Source: Dakarella massiliensis
Lineage (GTDB): Bacteria; Pseudomonadota; Gammaproteobacteria; Burkholderiales; Burkholderiaceae_F
Direction: 5' to 3'
Length of the DNA: 64,000 nt
Assembly: GCF_001182045.1 (NCBI RefSeq)
Contig: NZ_CVTY01000004.1
Location: forward strand, 248,001-312,000
Positions 8,551 to 18,086 of this stretch are shown here, piece by piece. Within the stretch, counting starts at the first letter, position 1; the number at the start of each line of letters is the position of its first letter. The notes beneath the pieces were generated by a model. That model searched no databases. It was given only the letters and a program-made list of their open reading frames with translations, and was not told where the DNA came from. Position numbers and translations under genes: made by a program.

Positions 8551-9726
8551 ATGGCAAAAAAGATCAATATTCTCGGTGCGACCGGTTCCATCGGCCGCTC
8601 AGCTCTTGACGTTGTTTCCCGTCACCCCGGCGAATGGCGGGTCGGTGTTCTCGCTGCCGGAAGCCGCGCGGAGGAACTCGCTGCGGCGTGTGAGGCGTGC
8701 GGCGCTGAAGCCGCGGTGCTCGCAGATGAGTCGAAGCTCCCGGAGCTTCAGGCGGCGCTGAAGGCGCGCGGCCTTTCCACTCGGGCAGCTGCGGGGGAAG
8801 CCGCCTGCTGCGCCGCGGCGTCTGACCCTGAGGCCGATGCGGTGCTGCTCGCCGCAAGCGGCGCGGCGGGACTTCCGCAGGCTTTTGCCGCGGCGAAGGC
8901 CGGTAAGCGCATGCTGCTTGCCAATAAGGAAAGCGTTGTCTGCGGCGGCGCACTGCTTCAGCAGGCGATCCGGGAGGGCGGCGCAGAACTGCTTCCGGTG
9001 GATTCGGAACACTCGGCGATTTTCCAGTCGCTTGCTGCCGCGACTCCTGCTCAGCGTGAAAAAGTGGTGATCTGGCTCACCTGCTCGGGCGGCCCGTTCC
9101 TTCGCAGAATGGACCTCACGGGGGTTACCGTCGAAGAAGCGAGTACGCATCCAAGGTGGAAGATGGGCCGGAAGATTACGGTTGACTCCGCCACGCTGAT
9201 GAATAAGGCGCTTGAAGTGATTGAAGCGCGCTGGCTCTTTGACATCCCGCCTGAGAGGATCCGTGTTGTGATCCACCCGCAGAGCATTCTGCATTCCGGC
9301 GTTGCCTTTGAGGACGGCGCAGTGATGGCGGAGCTCGGTGTTCCCGATATGAGGACTCCGATCGCGGTGACGATGGCCTGGCCTGAACGGACGGAGTCCG
9401 GTGCCGCGGCGCTGGACTTCACGAAGCTGAAGGAGCCGCTCACCTTTGAGGCTCCGGATCTGGAACGCTTCCCGCAGCTGAAGCTCGCCTGGGAAGCGCT
9501 TGAAGCCGGCGGCTCCGCGACGATCGTGCTGAACGCCGCGAATGAGGCTGCTGTGGCCGCGTTCCTTGACCGGAAAATCAGCTTCCTTGGAATCGGGCGG
9601 GCCTGCCGCGAAGCGCTTTCTGGACTGGTGCTTCCGGCTCCGAAGTCGCTTTCCGATATTTACGCCGCTGACCGCGAAGCCCGGAGCTATGTGGACAGTC
9701 TGATCCGCTCGGGCCGGATTTCCTGA
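8551..9726 (+). CDS. dxr: 1-deoxy-D-xylulose 5-phosphate reductoisomerase
   Basis: Second enzyme of the MEP isoprenoid pathway: NADPH and a divalent metal convert DXP to MEP; the target of fosmidomycin. Of 391 residues, GATGSIG (8-14) binds NADPH and LLANKES (about 127-133) follows. DSEHSAI carries the metal-binding Asp/Glu. CSGGPF, then the HPRWKMGRK and TVDSATLMNK stretch, form the active site, with HPQS after it. Length is typical. It sits between the secreted protein and rseP, as in other proteobacteria, and supplies precursors for UppS upstream. Confidence 0.97.
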   Translation: MAKKINILGATGSIGRSALDVVSRHPGEWRVGVLAAGSRAEELAAACEACGAEAAVLADESKLPELQAALKARGLSTRAAAGEAACCAAASDPEADAVLLAASGAAGLPQAFAAAKAGKRMLLANKESVVCGGALLQQAIREGGAELLPVDSEHSAIFQSLAAATPAQREKVVIWLTCSGGPFLRRMDLTGVTVEEASTHPRWKMGRKITVDSATLMNKALEVIEARWLFDIPPERIRVVIHPQSILHSGVAFEDGAVMAELGVPDMRTPIAVTMAWPERTESGAAALDFTKLKEPLTFEAPDLERFPQLKLAWEALEAGGSATIVLNAANEAAVAAFLDRKISFLGIGRACREALSGLVLPAPKSLSDIYAADREARSYVDSLIRSGRIS

Positions 9727-9748
9727 TCTCTCCCCGGAGACTTTTACT

Positions 9749-11122
9749 TTGACTTTTCTGATAACGCTTCTCGCGTTTGCGGCGACTCTCGAGCTCCTCG
9801 TCGTGATTCATGAGGGAGGGCATTTCCTTGCCGCCCGATTCTACGGCGTGCGGGTGATCCGTTTTTCGGTCGGCTTTGGTCCCATCCTTTGGAAGATCCG
9901 GGGGAAGAGCGGCACGGAATTCGCGCTTTCGCTCCTGCCGCTGGGCGGCTACGTGAAGATGCTTGACTCACGTGATCCGACAACCCCGGCGCTCACCGCG
10001 AAGGATAAGGCCGAGGACTTTGTGGGGAAGAAACTCTGGCAGCGGGCGCTGATTGTCTTCGCCGGTCCCTTCATGAATCTGCTCTTCGCGGTTCTGATTC
10101 TCTGGGGAATCGGGTTTGTCGGGACGTATGAGCTTTCGAGCCGTGTTGCCGCTCCTCCTCAGGGGACGCCTGCGGCCGCGGCCGGTGTTCAGGCCGGACA
10201 GTATGTGATCGGAGTCGGGGACGGTGATGTGAAGACGTTTGCTGATCTCCAGATGAAACTGCTCCGTGTCGCGGGCACCGAGTCAACGATCACCGTGCGG
10301 GACGCGGACGATAAAACCGGAGAGCACGCGGAGCGCTATCCGATCGACCTCCGGAGTGTCAATTTCAAGGGGGATCCCAATAAAACCAATCCGCTTGAAC
10401 ACGTCGGCCTGATCCCCTGGCAGGGAGACGGCGCTGTGCCGGTGGAAGAGGTTATCAAAGGGGCCGCTGCGGAGACCGCCGGTCTCAGAAAGGGGGACCA
10501 GATCGCGTCCGTGAACGGCAATCCGGTTACGGGTGCTGTGATGCTCGTGAAGACCCTCCGGTCCTCTGGCGGGGATGAAATGACGCTGGGCGTGAAGAGG
10601 GGGACCGAAACGGTTTCTCTCAGGATCCGCGTGCCTGAGGTGAAGGATCCGAAAACCGGGAAAAGCGTTGGGCAGATCGGTATCCGCGTCGGGGGCTTCC
10701 CCGATGTGGTCCGAGTGAGGCTCGGCCCCTGGGATTCACTCACTGCGGGGGTCGGAAAGCTCTGGGATATGTCCGTGCTGACACTTCGCGTGATGGGAAA
10801 GATGGTGGTTGGAGAAGCGTCTGTGAAGAACCTCTCAGGCCCGGTTGCGATTGCGGACTACGCAGGGCAGGCGGTGCAGGTGGGGCTGCTTCCTTTCCTT
10901 CTCTTCCTCTCGATGATGTCGATCAGCCTTGGAATTCTGAATCTCCTTCCGATTCCGGTTCTCGACGGCGGTTACCTCGCGATGTATCTCTATGAGCTCA
11001 TCGTGGGGAGGAAGCCTTCCGAACAGGCAATCGGCATCGCACAGCGGGCAGGCCTCCTTCTGATTCTCTTTGTGACCCTGATTGCGCTGATGAACGACGT
11101 CACACGCCTTTTTGGTGGTTAG
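9749..11122 (+). CDS. rseP: Site-2 intramembrane metalloprotease RseP
   Basis: Inner-membrane zinc protease that cleaves anti-sigma-E factors and signal-peptide remnants. Of 457 residues, VVIHEGGHFLAARFYGV near residues 23-39 carries HExxH (here HEGGH). Two PDZ domains lie in the periplasmic part at about 120-300, and NLLPIPVLDGGY near 400 carries the second metal-site Asp. The start is a TTG at 9749 with CCGGAGA upstream; an ATG is not available near the conserved N-terminus. It precedes bamA, the usual arrangement, linking envelope stress control to outer-membrane assembly. Confidence 0.95.
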   Translation: MTFLITLLAFAATLELLVVIHEGGHFLAARFYGVRVIRFSVGFGPILWKIRGKSGTEFALSLLPLGGYVKMLDSRDPTTPALTAKDKAEDFVGKKLWQRALIVFAGPFMNLLFAVLILWGIGFVGTYELSSRVAAPPQGTPAAAAGVQAGQYVIGVGDGDVKTFADLQMKLLRVAGTESTITVRDADDKTGEHAERYPIDLRSVNFKGDPNKTNPLEHVGLIPWQGDGAVPVEEVIKGAAAETAGLRKGDQIASVNGNPVTGAVMLVKTLRSSGGDEMTLGVKRGTETVSLRIRVPEVKDPKTGKSVGQIGIRVGGFPDVVRVRLGPWDSLTAGVGKLWDMSVLTLRVMGKMVVGEASVKNLSGPVAIADYAGQAVQVGLLPFLLFLSMMSISLGILNLLPIPVLDGGYLAMYLYELIVGRKPSEQAIGIAQRAGLLLILFVTLIALMNDVTRLFGG

Positions 11123-11125
11123 AAT
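11120..11125 (+). promoter_or_regulatory. Candidate -10 element for bamA overlapping the rseP stop codon
   Basis: The TAG stop of rseP is the first half of TAGAAT, in the recurring context GGTTAGAAT. It would give bamA its own promoter with a leader of about 90 nt. No convincing -35 box or sigma-E GGAACTT box was found. Confidence 0.3.
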
Positions 11126-11220
11126 AGAGAAACTTTAGCTTTAGCTTCTAATGCCTCGAAATTTAGCCTTCTGTCGGCAATCCTTGCCGGGGGAAAGAAG
11201 TTTTGGGCGGATAAAGACCA

Positions 11221-13554
11221 ATGACACTGAAGACTTTTACCTTTAAAACCGCAGTAGCGGCTGTCCTTGCGACACTGTCGCTCGCGGCGGCGGCTCAGCA
11301 GTTCACGATCAAGGACATTCGCATCGAGGGTATTGCGCGAACCGAGCCTGGCACGGTGTTCTCGCATCTGCCCTTCCGCGTGGGTGACGAATACACGCCT
11401 GAAAAGGGCGCGCTCGCTATCCGCGCGCTTTATCAGTCGGGACTCTTCCGCGATGTGAATCTCACTGAGAATGGCGATGTCGTCGTTGTGCATCTGATCG
11501 AACGCCCGGCCGTTGCGACGATTGAGACGAACGGTATCAAGGCGTTTGATAAGCAGGAAGTTGAGAAGTCGCTTCGCGCGGCCGGTCTCGCTGAAGGCCG
11601 CATCTTCAACTCCGCGACGCTTGACAAGGCAACGCAGGAACTGCGCCGTCAGTACCTCGCGAAGGGACACTACGGCGTTGAAGTGACGACGAACGTCTCG
11701 CCGCTCGAACGTAACCGCGTCCGTGTGACGATCAACGTTGATGAAGGCGCCGCTTCCTCCATTAAGGAAATTCATTTCACGGGTCTCAAGGCGGCCAAGG
11801 CTTCCGAACTCCGTGACGTGATGCAGCTGAGCACCCCGGGTTGGTTCACCTGGTACACGAAGCGTGACCAGTATTCGCGCGAGAAGCTTGCGGGCGACCT
11901 GGAAAGCATCCGCTCCTGGTACCTGAACCGCGGTTACCTCGACTATCGCCTCGACTCCGTTCAGGTGACGATCGCGCCGAACAAGGAAGACGTCTTTATT
12001 TCGATCAACATTCACGAAGGCCTCCCCTATAAGGTGAAAGCCGTGAAGGTTGAGGGCGAGCAGCTTGGCCTCAATGATCAGCTCGCTGAACTTACGAAAC
12101 CTGTGAAGATCGGCGAAACCTATAACGCTGAATCGGTGAACCAGGTTTCAAGCGCCATCAAGGATAAGCTTTCGGTTCTCGGCTACGCGTTCGCGACTGC
12201 GAATCCAAATCCGGTGACAAACAGCGCCGATCACACCGTGGATGTGGTCTACACGGTTGACCCGGGCCGCCGCGCCTATGTGCGCAACGTCTTCGTGACG
12301 GGCAACACCCGTACGCGTGACGAAGTGGTGCGCCGCGAAGTCCGCCAGTATGAGGCGTCGTGGTTTGACTCCGATAAGGTGAAACTCTCGCGTGACCGTA
12401 TTGACCGTCTCGGCTTCTTCGACGAAGTGACGGCGGAGCCGGTTCCGGTTCCCGGCACCCGTGACGAAGTGGATCTGAAGGTCCACGTGAAAGAGCGTCC
12501 GACCGGTTCTATTTCCCTCGGCGCCGGTTTCTCGTCCTCTGACGGCATCATCCTGTCCGCGGGTATTTCTCAGAACAACATTTTCGGTACCGGCAACTCG
12601 GCTTCTATCGAAGCGAGTAATTCCGATTCGACCCGTACCTACGCGCTCTCTCTCACGCAGCCGTACGTGACGCCTGAAGGCGTCTCCCGCACGATTGACG
12701 TGTACGACCGCCGCGTCGACCTCGATGACCTCGATGTCGCGAACGTGATGTATGAGACGCTCGGCGCCGCAGTGTCTTACGGTATCCCGGTGACTGAGCT
12801 TGACCGTATCTTCCTCGGCGCGAAGATCGAGCAGACCAAGGTGACGCTGCGCGGCACCCGCGGTTCCGGGGACGCTTCGCCTGAACGCTACTGGGATTAC
12901 GTCGATAACTTCGGCAAGGATCCGAAGTCGATCGCTGCCACCTTCGGCTGGTCGCGCGACTCCCGAGACAACGCTCTCGCTCCGAACAAGGGCCGTTATC
13001 AGCGTGTGAGCGGCGAAGTGTCGCTCCCGGTGCTTGACCTTCGTTACTACAAGGTGAGCTACCAGCTGCAGCAGTACTGGCCGCTTTCGAAGAATGTGAC
13101 TCTGGCCTTCAATACGGAACTCGGCTATGCCGGTTCTTACGGTGACAAGGAGTATCCGTTCTTCAAAAACTTCTACGCCGGCGGTATCGGTTCGGTCCGC
13201 GGCTATGAAACCTCGTCTCTCGGCCCGCGTGATACGAACGGCGACAACATGGGCGGTCAGAAGCTCTTCGACTTCTCCACAGAGCTCTATGTGCCGCTGC
13301 CGGGCGCTGACCGGACGCTCCGCGCCTTCGGCTTCTTCGACGGCGGCTGGGTCTGGGGTTCCGGCGGTTCGGGCTCCAACCAGGGTACCGATACGAGCAA
13401 CGTGAGCCTCAGCGATCTGCGCTACTCAGTCGGTGTCGGTGTGGCATGGATTTCGCCTCTTGGACCTCTGAAGTTCTCGCTTGCCTTCCCGCTGAACAAG
13501 AAGAAGGGCGACGACGTCCAACGCTTCCAGTTCCAGATCGGTACGAGCTTCTGA
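11221..13554 (+). CDS. bamA: Outer membrane protein assembly factor BamA
   Basis: Central beta-barrel of the BAM complex, which folds and inserts outer-membrane proteins. The 777-residue protein has a signal peptide cleaved after about residue 24 (LSLAAAA|QQF). Five POTRA domains follow in the periplasm (about 25-420), starting FTIKDIRIEGIARTEPGTV. The Omp85 barrel contains the conserved lid-lock motif as SVRGYE (near 657) and ends GTSF, with a terminal Phe. It is followed by skp and the lpx genes, the classic envelope-biogenesis cluster. Confidence 0.97.
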   Translation: MTLKTFTFKTAVAAVLATLSLAAAAQQFTIKDIRIEGIARTEPGTVFSHLPFRVGDEYTPEKGALAIRALYQSGLFRDVNLTENGDVVVVHLIERPAVATIETNGIKAFDKQEVEKSLRAAGLAEGRIFNSATLDKATQELRRQYLAKGHYGVEVTTNVSPLERNRVRVTINVDEGAASSIKEIHFTGLKAAKASELRDVMQLSTPGWFTWYTKRDQYSREKLAGDLESIRSWYLNRGYLDYRLDSVQVTIAPNKEDVFISINIHEGLPYKVKAVKVEGEQLGLNDQLAELTKPVKIGETYNAESVNQVSSAIKDKLSVLGYAFATANPNPVTNSADHTVDVVYTVDPGRRAYVRNVFVTGNTRTRDEVVRREVRQYEASWFDSDKVKLSRDRIDRLGFFDEVTAEPVPVPGTRDEVDLKVHVKERPTGSISLGAGFSSSDGIILSAGISQNNIFGTGNSASIEASNSDSTRTYALSLTQPYVTPEGVSRTIDVYDRRVDLDDLDVANVMYETLGAAVSYGIPVTELDRIFLGAKIEQTKVTLRGTRGSGDASPERYWDYVDNFGKDPKSIAATFGWSRDSRDNALAPNKGRYQRVSGEVSLPVLDLRYYKVSYQLQQYWPLSKNVTLAFNTELGYAGSYGDKEYPFFKNFYAGGIGSVRGYETSSLGPRDTNGDNMGGQKLFDFSTELYVPLPGADRTLRAFGFFDGGWVWGSGGSGSNQGTDTSNVSLSDLRYSVGVGVAWISPLGPLKFSLAFPLNKKKGDDVQRFQFQIGTSF

Positions 13555-13570
13555 TCGAGGGGCAACAGGT

Positions 13571-13576
13571 TAGAAT
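13571..13576 (+). promoter_or_regulatory. Candidate -10 element between bamA and skp
   Basis: TAGAAT in GGTTAGAAT, 15 nt beyond the bamA stop and about 60 nt before skp. A poor -35 (TTCTGA) lies 16 nt upstream. It resembles the elements before dxr and bamA. Confidence 0.3.
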
Positions 13577-13638
13577 CTAGAGTGTTTCCGGTCGGGATAA
13601 TGTATTCCGAAGGAATTTCATAGAAAGGTTTGTTTAAG

Positions 13639-14157
13639 ATGAAAAAGAACGTTTTCACCAAGGCCATCCTCGCAGCGACGGCGGCTGTCGCCATCGCCTG
13701 CACCAGCCCTGCCTACGCAGCGCCGGATGCGGCTCCGAAGATCGGCGTCGTGAGCCTTGAACGCGTGCTTCATGATTCGGCCCCGGCCAAGGCTGCGACC
13801 GAGAAGCTGCAGAAGGAATTCGCCCGCCGCAAGGCTGACATCGATAAGCAGGCTGCAGATTTCAAAGCCCGTGCCGATGCCTTCCAGAAGAACGCTCCGG
13901 CGATGAGCCAGAACCAGCGTTTGAACGAGCAGCGGGATCTTGCTGAGGCTGAGCGTGCTCTGAACCGTGAACAGCGTGCCTTCCGTGAGGAACTCGGTCA
14001 GCGCCAGAATGAAGAGATCCAGATTGTGATCGCCCGCGCTAATCAGGTGATTCAGGATCTCGCCCGCCGCGAAAATTACGATCTGATCGTTCAGGACGCC
14101 GTGTATGTCAGCCCGCGTGTTGACATTACCGATAAGGTCCTGAAGGCCCTGAAGTAA
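13639..14157 (+). CDS. skp: Periplasmic chaperone Skp (OmpH family)
   Basis: Trimeric periplasmic chaperone that holds unfolded outer-membrane proteins on their way to BamA. The 172-residue precursor has a signal peptide ending SPAYA (about residue 27). A short strand (KIGVVSLERVLHDS) precedes the long coiled-coil tentacles, rich in Glu, Arg, Lys and Gln (about 50-140), and the closing strand (YDLIVQDAVYVSP) follows with DITDKVLKAL. I start at ATG 13639, with GAAAGG upstream; a TTG three codons earlier is less likely. It lies directly after bamA and before lpxD, as expected. Confidence 0.94.
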   Translation: MKKNVFTKAILAATAAVAIACTSPAYAAPDAAPKIGVVSLERVLHDSAPAKAATEKLQKEFARRKADIDKQAADFKARADAFQKNAPAMSQNQRLNEQRDLAEAERALNREQRAFREELGQRQNEEIQIVIARANQVIQDLARRENYDLIVQDAVYVSPRVDITDKVLKALK

Positions 14158-14235
14158 TCAGGATGCCTTCCGCCCGACGGATGACGGTGCCTTTCGAAAA
14201 GAAAAGCGCTCCGTTTGCATCGCCGGGTTTCTTAG

Positions 14236-14270
14236 AAGCCTGGTCCGGCAGTACCGGAACAGGCTTTTCT
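14236..14270 (+). terminator. Terminator-like hairpin between skp and lpxD
   Basis: AAGCCTG (14236-14242) pairs with CAGGCTT (14260-14266), continued by TCCGG/CCGGA after one G-A mismatch, with a CAGTA loop; TTTTCT follows. It may reduce read-through from the highly expressed bamA-skp part into the lpx genes. Confidence 0.6.
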
Positions 14271-14308
14271 GTTGATAGCCTAGTTAGACACTGAAGGAAA
14301 GGAGCGTC

Positions 14309-15421
14309 ATGGCCGATTCATCTTCATTTCTGGTTTCTGATCTGATCGCAAGCGTTACGGAACTCTCGGGCGGCAGGCTTCCTTCTCGCCCGATGCATGG
14401 TGCTGAGGCGATCCGCGTCGAAGGGTTCCGTCCGATTGAAGAGGCTGACAGCGCGCATATTGCTTTTGTGTCGAATCCGAAGGCTCTGAAAGAGGCTGCG
14501 GCGTCGGGTGCTGCGGTTCTGGTTGTGCCGGACGCCGCGGAAGAATCGCTTTCCAAGCTTGAGGATTTTGCCCGCCCTGTGGTCTTCACGCCCAACCCTT
14601 ACGCCTGGTACGCCTGGGCGAGCCAGGCGATGGAAGGCGGGGCGTTCCCGGATCCTGAGTCCGGCATTGATCTCCGGGCTGTGATCGCGGCTGATGCGGA
14701 AATCGATCCCTCTGCCCGGGTGGATGCCGGCGCGGTGATCGGTTCCGGCGCGAAGATCGGGCCGTGTGTCTGGATCGGCGAAGGCGCCTATGTTGGCGCT
14801 AAGACTGAGATCGGCGAACACACGCATCTCTTCCCTCAGGCCAAAGTGGGTGACCACTGCCACGTGGGACGCCGTGTGATCATCAATATGGGTGCCACAA
14901 TCGGCGGCGAAGGCTTCGGCTTCGCACCTTTCTCCGGGGAATGGATCAAGATCCCGCAGGTGGGCGGCGTTACGATCGGTGACGATGTTGAAATCGGTGC
15001 CAATTCCACGATTGACCGCGGCGCGCTGGATGACACAGTAGTCGGAAACGGCACGAAGATTGATGATCAGGTTCAGATCGGGCACAATTGCCGCATCGGT
15101 TCGCACTGCGTGATCTGCGGCTGCGTCGGCATTGCGGGTTCCACAACGGTTGGAGACCACTGCGTGCTGGGCGGCGCCGCCATGATCAACGGCCATATCA
15201 CGATCCCGGCAGGCTCCATGGTGGGGCCGGCCACTCCGATCGTAAGCTGGGGGGATAAGCCCGAAGTCATGATCGGCATTTATCCCGCGCAGCCCCGGCG
15301 CGAATCCGAACGCACGGCGGTGCTTGTACGAAACCTCACCGACATGCGAAAGACCCTGAAGTCGCTTGAACGGGAAATTGCGGCCCTGAAAGCCGCCCGT
15401 TCCGGTTCAGACGAATCTTAA
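14309..15421 (+). CDS. lpxD: UDP-3-O-acylglucosamine N-acyltransferase
   Basis: Third step of lipid A synthesis: transfers a hydroxyacyl chain from acyl carrier protein to the 2-amino group of UDP-3-O-acyl-glucosamine. The 370-residue protein has the N-terminal uridine-binding domain (about 1-110). A left-handed beta helix of hexapeptide repeats follows (about 120-320, recurring IGxxxxI units), with the catalytic histidine at about 259 in IGHNCRIG. The C-terminal helix ([18 protein letters not shown]) is the acyl-carrier recognition extension. The start is ATG 14309. It is followed by fabZ, lpxA and lpxB. Confidence 0.96.
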   Translation: MADSSSFLVSDLIASVTELSGGRLPSRPMHGAEAIRVEGFRPIEEADSAHIAFVSNPKALKEAAASGAAVLVVPDAAEESLSKLEDFARPVVFTPNPYAWYAWASQAMEGGAFPDPESGIDLRAVIAADAEIDPSARVDAGAVIGSGAKIGPCVWIGEGAYVGAKTEIGEHTHLFPQAKVGDHCHVGRRVIINMGATIGGEGFGFAPFSGEWIKIPQVGGVTIGDDVEIGANSTIDRGALDDTVVGNGTKIDDQVQIGHNCRIGSHCVICGCVGIAGSTTVGDHCVLGGAAMINGHITIPAGSMVGPATPIVSWGDKPEVMIGIYPAQPRRESERTAVLVRNLTDMRKTLKSLEREIAALKAARSGSDES

Positions 15422-15502
15422 ATCCACGCCGGCGTTTGTCGGCTTTTATGGAGAGGCGTCACCCGCAGAGAGGACCTTTTTCCCCCGGGCCGCCTGATAA
15501 AA

Positions 15503-15964
15503 ATGACAAAAACGATGAAGATTTATGAGATCATGGAGCTCCTGCCCCATCGCTACCCGTTCCTCCTCGTGGACCGGGTGGAGTCGATCAATGATGATCT
15601 CACGGAGATTGTTGCCTATAAGAACGTGACGGCGAATGAGCCCCAGTTTACGGGCCACTTCCCCGGCGCTCCCGTGATGCCTGGCGTCCTCATTATTGAA
15701 GCGATGGCTCAGGCCTGCGGTATTCTTGCCACCTGCCGCCTCACTGAGGAACAGCGTAACGACAAGAATGCGATTTACTACTTCGCCGGCATCGACAAGG
15801 CCCGCTTCAAGCGTGTCGTGCTGCCGGGTGACAAGCTCGTCTTCAATGGCCGTTATCTGAAGGACCGCATGGGTATCGGCTGGTTTGACTGCACGGCAAC
15901 GGTTGACGGAGAGCTCGTCTGCAAGGCGACTCTGATGTGCGCCCGCCGTACAATTCACGAATGA
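15503..15964 (+). CDS. fabZ: 3-hydroxyacyl-ACP dehydratase FabZ
   Basis: Hot-dog-fold dehydratase of fatty acid elongation, competing with LpxA and LpxD for hydroxyacyl-ACP. Of 153 residues, the [14 protein letters not shown] core (13-26) is conserved, with catalytic His52 and Glu66 in [11 protein letters not shown] and IIEAMAQ. The C-terminal [10 protein letters not shown] is typical. The start is ATG 15503; ATG 15515 is an alternative, and neither has a strong ribosome binding site. Placement between lpxD and lpxA is the conserved order that balances phospholipid and lipid A flux. Confidence 0.96.
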   Translation: MTKTMKIYEIMELLPHRYPFLLVDRVESINDDLTEIVAYKNVTANEPQFTGHFPGAPVMPGVLIIEAMAQACGILATCRLTEEQRNDKNAIYYFAGIDKARFKRVVLPGDKLVFNGRYLKDRMGIGWFDCTATVDGELVCKATLMCARRTIHE

Positions 15965-16037
15965 TCTGAAAGACGGCCGGATTCCGCTGATTCCGCTTCA
16001 GGAATCCAGCCGAGGCAGTTTGATATAAGGGGTATCA

Positions 16038-16826
16038 ATGACAAAAATTCATCCGATGTCAGTAGTGGATCCTTCCGCGGAACTTGCGGAAGATGTTGAA
16101 ATCGGTCCGTTCTGCGTTGTTGGCCCGAAGGTGAAGATCGGTTCAGGAACCGTTCTGATCAGCCACGTCTCCGTGACGGGGCGGACCACTATCGGTGAAC
16201 GCAACCAGATCTATCCGGGTGCCTGCATCGGATGCACGCCTCAGGATAAGAAGTATGCCGGCGAAGATACCGCGCTTGAGATCGGCGACGAGAACGTGAT
16301 CCGCGAAAACTGCACGATGTCGATTGGCACCGCTCAGGATCAGGGGATCACCCGGGTTGGCTCCCGCGGCCTCTATATGGTGAATGTGCACGTGGCGCAT
16401 GACTGCCAGGTTGGCAACGACGTGATTTTCGCGAATAACGTCGGTCTTGCCGGTCACGTTCATGTGAAGGATTTCGCCATTGTCGGCGGCCAGGCCGGTG
16501 TCCATCAGTTCGTGCATATCGGTGAGCATGCCATGGTGGGTGGCGGTTCAATCGTTGTGCGCGACGTGCCTCCCTTCGTCATCTGCTCGGGTTATCCGGC
16601 AGCTCCTCATGGACTCAATTCGATCGGTCTTCGCCGCCGCGGCTTTACCGCAGCGCAGTTCGCCGTGCTGAAGCAGTGCTACCACGTGGTGTACCGCGAA
16701 AATCTCACGGTAGCTGAGGCAAGTGACCGGATGAAAGAGCTTGAAAAGGCAAATCCTGCCGATGAGGCTCTGATCGAACTGTTCCGTCAGGCTGTTTCAG
16801 AAAGTCCCCGGGGCATCATCCGCTAA
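16038..16826 (+). CDS. lpxA: UDP-N-acetylglucosamine O-acyltransferase
   Basis: First committed step of lipid A synthesis, transferring a 3-hydroxyacyl chain from ACP to the 3-OH of UDP-GlcNAc. The 262-residue protein is a left-handed beta helix of hexapeptide repeats. The catalytic base is His121 in VHVAHDCQVGND (equivalent to E. coli His125). The motifs GGQAGVHQFVHIG and SGYPAAPHGLNSIGLRRRGF are signatures of the family, and a helical C-terminal domain closes the protein. ATG 16038 follows AAGGGGTATCA. A terminator separates it from lpxB. Confidence 0.97.
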   Translation: MTKIHPMSVVDPSAELAEDVEIGPFCVVGPKVKIGSGTVLISHVSVTGRTTIGERNQIYPGACIGCTPQDKKYAGEDTALEIGDENVIRENCTMSIGTAQDQGITRVGSRGLYMVNVHVAHDCQVGNDVIFANNVGLAGHVHVKDFAIVGGQAGVHQFVHIGEHAMVGGGSIVVRDVPPFVICSGYPAAPHGLNSIGLRRRGFTAAQFAVLKQCYHVVYRENLTVAEASDRMKELEKANPADEALIELFRQAVSESPRGIIR

Positions 16827-16841
16827 GAGCAGCAGAAAGAG

Positions 16842-16867
16842 CCGGCCTCTGGGAGGCCGGTTTTTTT
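16842..16867 (+). terminator. Rho-independent terminator after lpxA
   Basis: CCGGCCT and AGGCCGG (16842-16848 and 16854-16860) pair perfectly and are followed by TTTTTTT. It ends 17 nt before the lpxB start, so lpxB expression must depend on read-through or a promoter inside lpxA. Confidence 0.9.
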
Positions 16868-16883
16868 ATCGTTGGAAAGATTT

Positions 16884-18086
16884 ATGGAAAAACGAAGCGA
16901 AGAGACAGCAGCCGCGGCTCGGCCTGTGCCGGATGAGGCGCACAGAAACGGGGTGATGTGGCTCGCCGGTGAGGCAAGCGGTGACGCGCTCGCGTCGCTG
17001 GTGATCCCTCCGGTGAAACGCGCGATGGGCGGCGCGCTGCAGTTTGGCATTGGCGGCGAAAAGATGCGGGCCGCGGGGCTCAGTGTCTGGCACAACGCGT
17101 CCGTGCTTTCCGTCCGCGGCTATGTGGAAGTGCTGAAGAAGCTGCCGCAGCTTCTTATGCTTCGCCGCGATGTGATCCGTACTGTCAGCGCGGTGCGGCC
17201 GAAGGTGTTTATCGGTGTTGACGCGCCGGACTTCAATCTCGCGATTGAAGAGAAACTTCGCAAATCCGGAATCCGCACGGTGCATTTCGTGAGCCCCTCA
17301 ATCTGGGCCTGGCGCCCGGAGCGGATTCACGCGATCAAGCGTTCAGTGGATCACATGCTGCTGGTTTTTCCGTTTGAAAAAGCGATTTATGACGCGGCAG
17401 GCATTCCTTCCACCTATATCGGATACCCAATGGCGGAAGGGATCCCGATGAAACCGGATACACTCGGAGCCCGTCAGCGACTGGGGCTTGAGCCGAGAGG
17501 CCCGGTGTTCGCTGTGCTTCTCGGATCCCGCTATGACGAGATACGGTGGAACGCGCCGGTATTCTTTGAAACCGCGCGCGAGGTGCTGAAGGCGGAACCG
17601 CATTCGATGTTCCTTATCCCGGCTTCTGACGATGCCCGCAGGACGCAGATCGTGCAGGCGTTAGGCGGATTCCGTGAGGTGGCCGAGCACGTGATTCTGT
17701 TCTCAGGACGGAGCCACGATGTGCTGGAAGCCTGTGACGCGGCGATGATCGCGTCAGGCACTGCGACGCTTGAAGCCGCGCTCTATAAAAAGCCGATGAT
17801 TGTGGGTTACAAGATGCCGGCGCTTTCCTCTCTCATTATCCAGAGCAAGGGGAACACGTCCTTCGTGAGTCTGCCGAATATTCTTGAGCAGAAGCGTGTT
17901 GTGCCTGAATTCCTGCAGTACTTCGCTGAGCCGCAGTACATGGCGGCGTCCCTTCTCGATCAGCTGAATCCCGCTAGGCGTGAGTATCTTGAAGAAGTCT
18001 TTACGGCACTGCATCAGAGTCTCCTCCGGGATACGGCGACGCTTGCCTCACAGGCGATTCTCGACACCATCAGGGGCGCGGCATGA
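16884..18086 (+). CDS. lpxB: Lipid-A-disaccharide synthase
   Basis: GT19 glycosyltransferase that joins UDP-diacylglucosamine and lipid X to form the beta-1,6 disaccharide of lipid A, at the inner face of the inner membrane. Of 400 residues, the GEASGD signature is at 29-34, [12 protein letters not shown] is near 135, and [10 protein letters not shown] and [21 protein letters not shown] are donor-site motifs. The N-terminal 20 residues are an unusual charged extension. I choose ATG 16884 (GGAAAGA upstream) over a TTG at 16872. Its stop overlaps the start of rnhB by 4 nt (ATGA). Confidence 0.95.
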   Translation: MEKRSEETAAAARPVPDEAHRNGVMWLAGEASGDALASLVIPPVKRAMGGALQFGIGGEKMRAAGLSVWHNASVLSVRGYVEVLKKLPQLLMLRRDVIRTVSAVRPKVFIGVDAPDFNLAIEEKLRKSGIRTVHFVSPSIWAWRPERIHAIKRSVDHMLLVFPFEKAIYDAAGIPSTYIGYPMAEGIPMKPDTLGARQRLGLEPRGPVFAVLLGSRYDEIRWNAPVFFETAREVLKAEPHSMFLIPASDDARRTQIVQALGGFREVAEHVILFSGRSHDVLEACDAAMIASGTATLEAALYKKPMIVGYKMPALSSLIIQSKGNTSFVSLPNILEQKRVVPEFLQYFAEPQYMAASLLDQLNPARREYLEEVFTALHQSLLRDTATLASQAILDTIRGAA

